Source: Alitta virens
Lineage: Eukaryota > Annelida > Polychaeta > Phyllodocida > Nereididae
NCBI GenBank assembly: GCA_932294295.1
Contig: OW028582.1
Coordinates: forward strand, 7,436,188 to 7,500,187
DNA length: 64,000 nt
Direction: 5' to 3'
The position numbers and the translations under genes were made by a program. Positions within the stretch are counted from its first letter, which is position 1. Each line of letters opens with the position of its first letter. The notes beneath the pieces were generated by a model. The model was not told where the DNA came from, did not search any database, and worked only from the letters and a program-made list of their open reading frames with translations. Shown here one piece after another: positions 55,601-64,000 of this stretch.

Positions 55601-58600
55601 TGGCAGAAATTGTCAAAAATTTGGAAAAGCTACAGCACCTGGTATTCCCAGGCGGTCACCCATCCAAGTACTAACCAGGCCCGACGTTGCTTAAATTCGG
55701 TGATCGGACGAGAACCGGTGTGCTCAACGTGGTATGGCCGTAGCTGACAGCCTCACTCTGACCACAGCTAGTCAAGACTTGAAATGTCTGAGAAGTGGCA
55801 GAAATTGTCAAAAATTTGGAAAAGCTACAGCACCTGGTATTCCCAGGCGGTCACCCATCCAAGTACTAACCAGGCCCGACGTTGCTTAACTTCGGTGATC
55901 TGACGAGAACCGGTGTGCTCAACGTGGTATGGCCGTAGCTGACAGCCTCACTCTGACCACAGCTAGTCAAGACTTGAAATGTCTGAGAAGTGGCAGAAAT
56001 TGTCAAAAATTTGGAAAAGCTACAGCACCTGGTATTCCCAGGCGGTCACCCATCCAAGTACTAACCAGGCCCGACGTTGCTTAAATTCGGTGATCGGACG
56101 AGAACCGGTGTGCTCAACGTGGTATGGCCGTAGCTGACAGCCTCACTCTGACCACAGCTAGTCAAGACTTGAAATGTCTGAGAAGTGGCAGAAATTGTCA
56201 AAAATTTGGAAAAGCTACAGCACCTGGTATTCCCAGGCGGTCACCCATCCAAGTACTAACCAGGCCCGACGTTGTTTGACTTCGGTGATCGGATGAGAAC
56301 CGGTGTGCTCAAAGTGGTATAGCCGTAGCTGACAGCCTCACTCTGACCACAGCTAGTCAAGACTTGAAATGTCTGAGAAGTGGCAGAAATTGTCAAAAAT
56401 TTGGAAAAGCTACAGCACCTGGTATTCCCAGGCGGTCACCCATCCAAGTACTAACCAGGCCCGACGTTGCTTAACTTCGGTGATCGGACGAGAACCGGTG
56501 TGCTCAACGTGGTATGGCCGTAGCTGACAGCCTCACTCTGACCACAGCTAGTCAAGACTTGAAATTTCTGAGAAGTGGCAGAAATTGTCAAAAATTTGGA
56601 AAAGCTACAGCACCTGGTATTCCCAGGCGGTCACCCATCCAAGTACTAACCAGGCCCGACGTTGCTTAACTTCAGTGATCGGACGAGAACCGGTGTGCTC
56701 AACGTGGTATGGCCGTAGCTGACAGCCTCACCCTAACCACAGCTAGTCAAGACTTGAAATGTCTGAGAAGTGGCAGAAATTGTCAAAAATTTGGAAAAGC
56801 TACAGCACCTGGTATTCCCAGGCGGTCACCCATCCAAGTACTAACCAGGCCCGACGTTGCTTAACTTCGGTGATCGGACGAGAACCGGTGTGCTCAACGT
56901 GGTATGGCCGTAGCTGACAGCCTCACTCTGACCACAGCTAGTTAAGACTTGAAATGTCTGAGAAGTGGAAGAAATTGTCAAAAAATTGGAAAAGCTACAG
57001 CACCTGGTATTCCCAGGCGGTCACCCATCCAAGTACTAACCAGGCCCGACGTTGTTTAACTTCGGTGATCGGATGAGAACCGGTGTGCTCAAAGTGGTAT
57101 GGCCGTAGCTGACAGCCTCACTCTGACCACAGCTAGTCAAGACTTGAAATGTCTGAGAAGTGGCAGAAATTGTCAAAAATTTGGAAAAGCTACAGCACCT
57201 GGTATTCCCAGGCGGTCACCCATCCAAGTACTAACCAGGCCCGACGTTGCTTAACTTCGGTGATCGGACGAGAACCGGTGTGCTCAACGTGGTATGGCCG
57301 TAGCTGACAGCCTCATTCTGACCACAGCTAGTCAAGACTTGAAATGTCTGAGAAGTGGCAGAAATTGTCAAAAATTTGGAAAAGCTACAGCACCTGGTAT
57401 TCCCAGGCGGTCACCCATCCAAGTACTAACCAGGCCCGACGTTGCTTAACTTCGGTGATCGGACGAGAACCGGTGTGCTCAACATGGCATGGCCGTAGCT
57501 GACAGCCTCACTCTGACCACAGCTAGTCAAGACTTGAAATGTCTGAGAAGTGGCTGAAATTGTCAAACATTTAGAAAAGCTACAGCACCTGGTATTCCCA
57601 GGCGGTCACCCATCCAAGTACTAACCAGGCCCGACGTTGCTTAACTTCGGTGATCGGACGAGAACCGGTGTGCTCAACGTGGTATGGCCGTAGCTGACAG
57701 CCTCACTCTGACCACAGCTAGTCAAGACTTGAAATGTCTGAGAAGTGGCAGAAATTGTCAAAAATTTGGAAAAGCTACAGCACCTGGTATTCCCAGGCGG
57801 TCACCCATCCAAGTACTAACCAGGCCCGACGTTGCTTAACTTCGGTGATCGGACGAGAACCGGTGTGCTCAACGTGGTATGGCCGTAGCTGACAGCCTCA
57901 CTCTGACCACAGCTAGTCAAGACTTGAAATGTCTGAGAAGTGGCAGAAATTGTCAAAAATTTGGAAAAGCTACAGCACCTGGTATTCCCAGGCGGTCACC
58001 CATCCAAGTACTAACCAGGCCCGACGTTGCTTAACTTCGGTGATCGGACGAGAACCGGTGTGCTCAACGTGGTTTGGCCGTAGCTGACAGCCTCACTCTG
58101 ACCACAGCTAGTCAAGACTTGAAATGTCTGAGAAGTGGCAGAAATTGTCAAAAATTTGGAAAAGTTACAGCACCTGGTATTCCCAGGCGGTCACCCATCC
58201 AAGTACTAACCAGGCCCGACGTTGTTTAACTTCGGTGATCGGATGAGAACCGGTGTGCTCAAAGTGGTATGGCCGTAGCTGACAGCCTCACTCTGACCAC
58301 AGCTAGTCAAGACTTGAAATGTCTGAGAAGTGGCAGAAATTGTCAAAAATTTGGAAAAGCTACAGCACCTGGTATTCCCAGGCGGTCACCCATCCAAGTA
58401 CTAACCAGGCCCGACGTTGCTTAACTTCGGTGATCGGACGAGAACCGGTGTGCTCAACGTGGTATGGCCGTAGCTGACAGCCTCATTCTGACCACAGCTA
58501 GTCAAGACTTGAAATGTCTGAGAAGTGGCAGAAATTGTCAAAAATTTGGAAAAGCTACAGCACCTGGTATTTCCAGGCGGTCACCCATCCAAGTACTAAC

Positions 58601-61600
58601 CAGGCCCGACGTTGCTTAACTTCGGTGATCGGACGAGAACCGGTGTGCTCAACATGGCATGGCCGTAGCTGACAGCCTCACTCTGACCACAGCTAGTCAA
58701 GACTTGAAATGTCTGAGAAGTGGCAGAAATTGTCAAACATTTGGAAAAGCTACAGCACCTGGTATTCCCAGGCCGTCACCCATCCAAGTACTAACCAGGC
58801 CCGACGTTGCTTAACTTCGGTGATCGGACGAGAACCGGTGTGCTCAACGTGGTATGGCCGTAGCTGACAGCCTCACTCTGACCACAGCTAGTCAAGACTT
58901 GAAATGTCTGAGAAGTGGCAGAAATTGTCAAAAATTTGGAAAAGCTACAGCACCTGGTATTCCCAGGCGGTCACCCATCCAAGTACTAACCAGGCCCGAC
59001 GTTGCTTAACTTCGGTGATCGGACGAGAACCGGTGTGCTCAACGTGGTATGGCCGTAGCTGACAGCCTCACTCTGACCACAGCTAGTCAAGACTTGAAAT
59101 GTCTGAGAAGTGGCAGAAATTGTCAAAAATTTGGAAAAGCTACAGCACCTGGTATTCCCAGGCGGTCACCCATCCAAGTACTAACCAGGCCCGACGTTGC
59201 TTAACTTCGGTGATCGGACCAGAACCGGTGTGCTCAACGTGGTATGGCCGTAGCTGACAGCCTCACTCTGACCACAGCTAGTCAAGACTTGAAATGTCTG
59301 AGAAGTGGCAGAAATTGTCAAAAATTTGGAAAAGCTACAGCACCTGGTATTCCCAGGCGGTCACCCATCCAAGTACTAACCAGGCCCGACGTTGCTTAAC
59401 TTCGGTGATCGGACCAGAACCGGTGTGCTCAACGTGGTATGGCCGTAGCTGACAGCCTCACTCTGACCACAGCTAGTCAAGACTTGAAATGTCTGAGAAG
59501 TGGCAGAAATTGTCAAAAATTTGGAAAAGCTACAGCACCTGGTATTCCCAGGCGGTCACTCATCCAAGTACTAACCAGGCCCGACGTTGCTTAACTTCGG
59601 TGATCGGACGAGAACCGGTGTGCTCAACGTGGTATGGCCGTAGCTGACAGCCTCACTCTGACCACAGCTAGTCAAGACTTGAAATGTCTGAGAAGTGGCA
59701 GAAATTGTCAAAAATTTGGAAAAGCTACAGCACCTGGTATTCCCAGGCGGTCACCCATCCAAGTACTAACCAGGCCCGATGTTGCTTAACTTCGGTGATC
59801 GGACGAGAACCGGTGTGCTCAACGTGGTATGGCCGTAGCTGACAGCCTCACTCTGACCACAGCTAGTCAAGACTTGAAATGTCTGAGAAGTGGCAGAAAT
59901 TGTCAAAAATTTGGAAAAGCTACAGCACCTGGTATTCCCAGGCGGTCACCCATCCAAGTACTAACCAGGCCCGACGTTGCTTAACTTCGGTGATCGGACG
60001 AGAACCAATGTGCTCAACGTGGTATGGCCGTAGCTGACAGCCTCACTCTGACCACAGCTAGTCAAGACTTGAAATGTCTGAGAAGTGGCAGAAATTGTCA
60101 AAAATTTGGAAAAGCTACAGCACCTGGTATTCCCAGGCGGTCACCCATCCAAGTACTAACCAGGCCCGACGTTGCTTAACTTCGGTGATCGGACGAGAAC
60201 CGGTGTGCTCAACGTGGTATGGCCGTAGCTGACAGCCTCACTCTGACCACAGCTAGTCAAGACTTGAAATGTCTGAGAAGTGGCAGAAATTGTCAAAAAT
60301 TTGGAAAAGCTACAGCACCTGGTATTCCCAGGCGGTCACCCATCCAAGTACTAACCAGGCCCGACGTTGTTTGACTTCGGTGATCGGATGAGAACCGGTG
60401 TGCTCAAAGTGGTATGGCCGTAGCTGACAGCCTCACTCTGACCACAGCTAGTCAAGACTTGAAATGTCTGAGAAGTGGCAGAAATTGTCAAAAATTTGGA
60501 AAAGCTACAGCAGCTGGTATTCCCAGGCGGTCACCCATCCAAGTACTAACCAGGCCCGACGTTGCTTAACTTCGGTGATCGGACGAGAACCGGTGTGCTC
60601 AACGTGGTATGGCCGTAGCTGACAGCCTCACTCTGACCACAGCTAGTCAAGACTTGAAATGTCTGAGAAGTGGCAGAAATTGTCAAAAATTTGGAAAAGC
60701 TACAGCACCTGGTATTCCCAGGCGGTCACCCATCCAAGTACTAACCAGGCCCGACGTTGCTTAACTTCAGTGATCGGACGAGAACCGGTGTGCTCAACAT
60801 GGCATGGCCGTAGCTGACAGCCTCACTCTGACCATAGCTAGTCAAGACTTGAAATTTCTGAGAAGTGGCAGAAATTTTCAAAAATTTGAAAAGCTACAGC
60901 ACCTGGTATTCCCAGGCGGTCACCCATCCAAGTACTAACCAGGCCCGACGTTGCTTAACTTCAGTGATCGGACGAGAACCGGTGTGCTCAACGTGGTATG
61001 GCCGTAGCTGACAGCCTCACCCTAACCACAGCTAGTCAAGACTTGAAATGTCTGAGAAGTGGCAGAAATTGTCAAAAATTTGGAAAAGCTACAGCACCTG
61101 GTATTCCCAGGCGGTCACCCATCCAAGTACTAACCAGGCCCGACGTTGCTTAACTTCGGTGATCGGACGAGAACCGGTGTGCTCAACGTGGTATGGCCGT
61201 AGCTGACAGCCTCACTCTGACCACAGCTAGTCAAGACTTGAAATGTCTGAGAAGTGGCAGAAATTGTCAAAAATTTGGAAAAGCTACAGCACCTGGTATT
61301 CCCAGGCGGTCACCCATCCAAGTACTAACCAGGCCCGACGTTGTTTAACTTCGGTGATCGGATGAGAACCGGTGTGCTCAAAGTGGTATGGCCGTAGCTG
61401 ACAGCCTCACTCTGACCACAGCTAGTCAAGACTTGAAATGTCTGAGAAGTGGCAGAAATTGTCAAAAATTTGGAAAAGCTACAGCACCTGGTATTCCCAG
61501 GCGGTCACCCATCCAAGTACTAACCAGGCCCGACGTTGCTTAACTTCGGTGATCGGACGAGAACCGGTGTGCTCAACGTGGTATGGCCGTAGCTGACAGC

Positions 61601-63815
61601 CTCATTCTGACCACAGCTAGTCAAGACTTGAAATGTCTGAGAAGTGGCAGAAATTGTCAAAAATTTGGAAAAGCTACAGCACCTGGTATTCCCAGGCGGT
61701 CACCCATCCAAGTACTAACCAGGCCCGACGTTGCTTAACTTCGGTGATCGGACGAGAACCGGTGTGCTCAACATGGCATGGCCGTAGCTGACAGCCTCAC
61801 TCTGACCACAGCTAGTCAAGACTTGAAATGTCTGAGAAGTGGCAGAAATTGTCAAAAATTTGGAAAAGCTACAGCACCTGGTATTCCCAGGCGGTCACCC
61901 ATCCAAGTACTAACCAGGCCCGACGTTGCTTAACTTCGGTGATCGGACGAGAACCGGTGTGCTCAACGTGGTATGGCCGTAGCTGACAGCCTCACTCTGA
62001 CCACAGCTAGTCAAGACTTGAAATGTCTGAGAAGTGGCAGAAATTGTCAAAAATTTGGAAAAGCTACAGCACCTGGTATTCCCAGGCGGTCACCCATCCA
62101 AGTACTAACCAGGCCCGACGTTGTTTAACTTCGGTGATCGGATGAGAACCGGTGTGCTCAAAGTGGTATGGCCGTAGCTGACAGCCTCACTCTGACCACA
62201 GCTAGTCAAGACTTGAAATGTCTGAGAAGTGGCAGAAATTGTCAAAAATTTGGAAAAGCTACAGCACCTGGTATTCCCAGGCGGTCACCCATCCAAGTAC
62301 TAACCAGGCCCGACGTTGCTTAACTTCGGTGATCGGACGAGAACCGGTGTGCTCAACGTGGTATGGCCGTAGCTGACAGCCTCATTCTGACCACAGCTAG
62401 TCAAGACTTGAAATGTCTGAGAAGTGGCAGAAATTGTCAAAAATTTGGAAAAGCTACAGCACCTGGTATTCCCAGGCGGTCACCCATCCAAGTACTAACC
62501 AGGCCCGACGTTGCTTAACTTCGGTGATCGGACGAGAACCGGTGTGCTCAACATGGCATGGCCGTAGCTGACAGCCTCACTCTGACCACAGCTAGTCAAG
62601 ACTTGAAATGTCTGAGAAGTGGCAGAAATTGTCAAAAATTTGGAAAAGCTACAGCACCTGGTATTCCCAGGCGGTCACCCATCCAAGTACTAACCAGGCC
62701 CGACGTTGCTTAACTTCAGTGATCGGACGAGAACCGGTGTGCTCAACGTGGTATGGCCGTAGCTGACAGCCTCACCCTAACCACAGCTAGTCAAGACTTG
62801 AAATGTCTGAGAAGTGGCAGAAATTGTCAAAAATTTGGAAAAGCTACAGCACCTGGTATTCCCAGGCGGTCACCCATCCAAGTACTAACCACGCCCGACA
62901 TTGCTTAACTTCGGTGATCGGACGAGAACCGGTGTGCTCAACGTGGTATGGCCGTAGCTGACAGCCTCACTCTGACCACAGCTAGTCAAGACTTGAAATG
63001 TCTGAGAAGTGGCAGAAATTGTCAAAAATTTGGAAAAGCTACAGCACCTGGTATTCCCAGGCGGTCACCCATCCAAGTACTAACCAGGCCCGACGTTGCT
63101 TAACTTCGGTGATCGGACGAGAACCGGTGTGCTCAACGTGGTATGGCCGTAGCTGACAGCCTCACTCTGACCACAGCTAGTCAAGACTTGAAATGTCTGA
63201 GAAGTGGCAGAAATTGTCAAAAATTTGGAAAAGCTACAGCACCTGGTATTCCCAGGCGGTCACCCATCCAAGTACTAACCAGGCCCGACGTTGCTTAACT
63301 TCGGTGATCGGACGAGAACCGGTGTGCTCAACGTGGTATGGCCGTAGCTGACAGCCTCACTCTGACCACAGCTAGTCAAGACTTGAAATTTCTGAGAAGT
63401 GGCAGAAATTGTCAAAAATTTGGAAAAGCTACAGCACCTGGTATTCCCAGGCGGTCACCCATCCAAGTACTAACCAGGCCCGACGTTGTTTAACTTCGGT
63501 GATCTGACGAGAACCGGTGTGCTCAACGTGGTATGGCCGTAGCTGACAGCCTCACTCTGACCGCAGCTAGTCAAGACTTGAAATGTCTGAGAAGTGGCAG
63601 AAATTGTCAAAAATTTGGAAAAGCTACAGCACCTGGTATTCCCAGGCGGTCACCCATCCAAGTACTAACCAGGCCCGACGTTGCTTAACTTCGGTGATCG
63701 GACGAGAACCGGTGTGCTCAACATGGCATGGCCGTAGCTGACAGCCTCACTCTGACCACAGCTAGTCAAGACTTGAAATTTCTGAGAAGTGGCAGAAATT
63801 TTCAAAAATTTGGAA

Positions 63816-63934
63816 AAGCTACAGCACCTGGTATTCCCAGGTGGTCACCCATCCAAGTACTAACCAGGCCCGACGTTGCTTAACTTCAGTGATCGGACGA
63901 GAACCGGTGTGCTCAACGTGGTATGGCCGTAGCT
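63816..63934 (-). rRNA. 5S rRNA, copy 175, last complete gene in the window
   Basis: Carries the C47U change (CTTCAGTG on the plus strand), which in this array nearly always comes with the spacer form CACCCTAACC instead of CACTCTGACC. It also has a private CAGGTGGTCACC change in the C-box region. Spacer continues to base 64000. Confidence 0.93.
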
Positions 63935-64000
63935 GACAGCCTCACCCTAACCACAGCTAGTCAAGACTTGAAATGTCTGAGAAGTGGCAGAAATTGTCAA

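Larger units (their letters stand above)
29642..64000 (-). repeat. 5S rRNA gene tandem array: 176 complete genes, 195-bp unit, continuing past the window
   Basis: Head-to-tail units of 195 bp, each a 119-bp 5S gene on the minus strand plus a 76-bp spacer. Copy n (0-175) begins at 29694+195n, minus 1 for n of 55 or more, minus 2 for 86 or more and minus 3 for 160 or more, because of single-base deletions just before those copies. The last complete copy computed this way (63816-63934) matches the sequence, which supports the count of 176. Most differences between units are single substitutions that recur in several units. The left edge lies in the spacer (AGTCAAGACTTG at 29643) and abuts a retroelement fragment. 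The right edge is outside the window. No other gene type (45S rDNA, histone, snRNA, trans-spliced leader) is interleaved. Confidence 0.98.

Noticed and set aside
29642..64000. Regular repeat-spacer pattern as a CRISPR array or centromeric satellite
   Set aside because: The 119-bp repeated part is an unmistakable 5S rRNA gene with internal promoter and T-run terminator, and the spacers are conserved rather than unique, so it is neither CRISPR nor a non-coding satellite.

Overview
The window is nuclear DNA of an invertebrate metazoan. It has spliced genes with GT/AG introns, an AT-rich intergenic background, many small transposon remnants and a long tandem array of eukaryotic 5S rRNA genes. The species cannot be fixed from the sequence. 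The 5S is of ordinary animal type and the two protein genes are animal membrane-protein families; a sponge, cnidarian or other marine invertebrate is a guess. Nothing bacterial or viral in organisation was seen.

Left part (1-17,970): sparse coding. The only convincing exon is the first coding exon of an ectonucleoside triphosphate diphosphohydrolase (minus strand, 5898-6228) with apyrase regions 1 and 2. Its other exons are not recognisable here. The rest is a graveyard of small mobile elements: long-TIR or palindromic MITEs (11-233, 941-1034, 14651-14875, about 11022-11416), a 119-137 bp MITE family with three copies (1690, 6623, 13105), tRNA-derived SINEs (845-1055, 5658-5846, 8640-8882), a broken integrase-type transposon (about 2205-2880), the 3' end of a non-LTR retrotransposon (16093-16574), a diverged dispersed repeat pair (10536 and 12301), and a repeat unusually rich in nuclear-receptor half-sites (12264-13020).

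Middle (17,971-29,641): a three-exon gene for a 286-residue multi-pass membrane protein that resembles TMEM26 (exons 18004-18233, 23992-24073, 24534-25082, plus strand). Its first intron holds a complete antisense LTR retrotransposon (about 18489-22100; two LTRs, primer-binding site, purine tract, decayed gag, no pol seen) and a 10-bp-based minisatellite ending about 60 bp before exon 2. Downstream lie a nearly perfect 458-bp tandem duplication and, next to the rRNA array, a second fragment of the same LTR family that keeps the integrase C-terminal tail.

Right part (29,642-64,000, over half the window): an uninterrupted array of 5S rRNA genes, all on the minus strand. There are 176 complete 119-bp genes at a 195-bp period, and the array runs off the window end. 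Copy n (n=0 to 175) starts at 29694+195n, minus 1 from n=55, minus 2 from n=86 and minus 3 from n=160, because of three single-base deletions in spacers. Each gene ends in a T4 run with a T5 run just behind it (RNA polymerase III terminators) and carries an internal promoter. Variant bases form recognisable unit types whose order is repeated in blocks of 2, 5, 9, 31 and 37 units, recording stepwise amplification by unequal exchange. This array, its higher-order structure and its junction with a Gypsy-like remnant are the most notable content. I found no new enzymatic or defence system.
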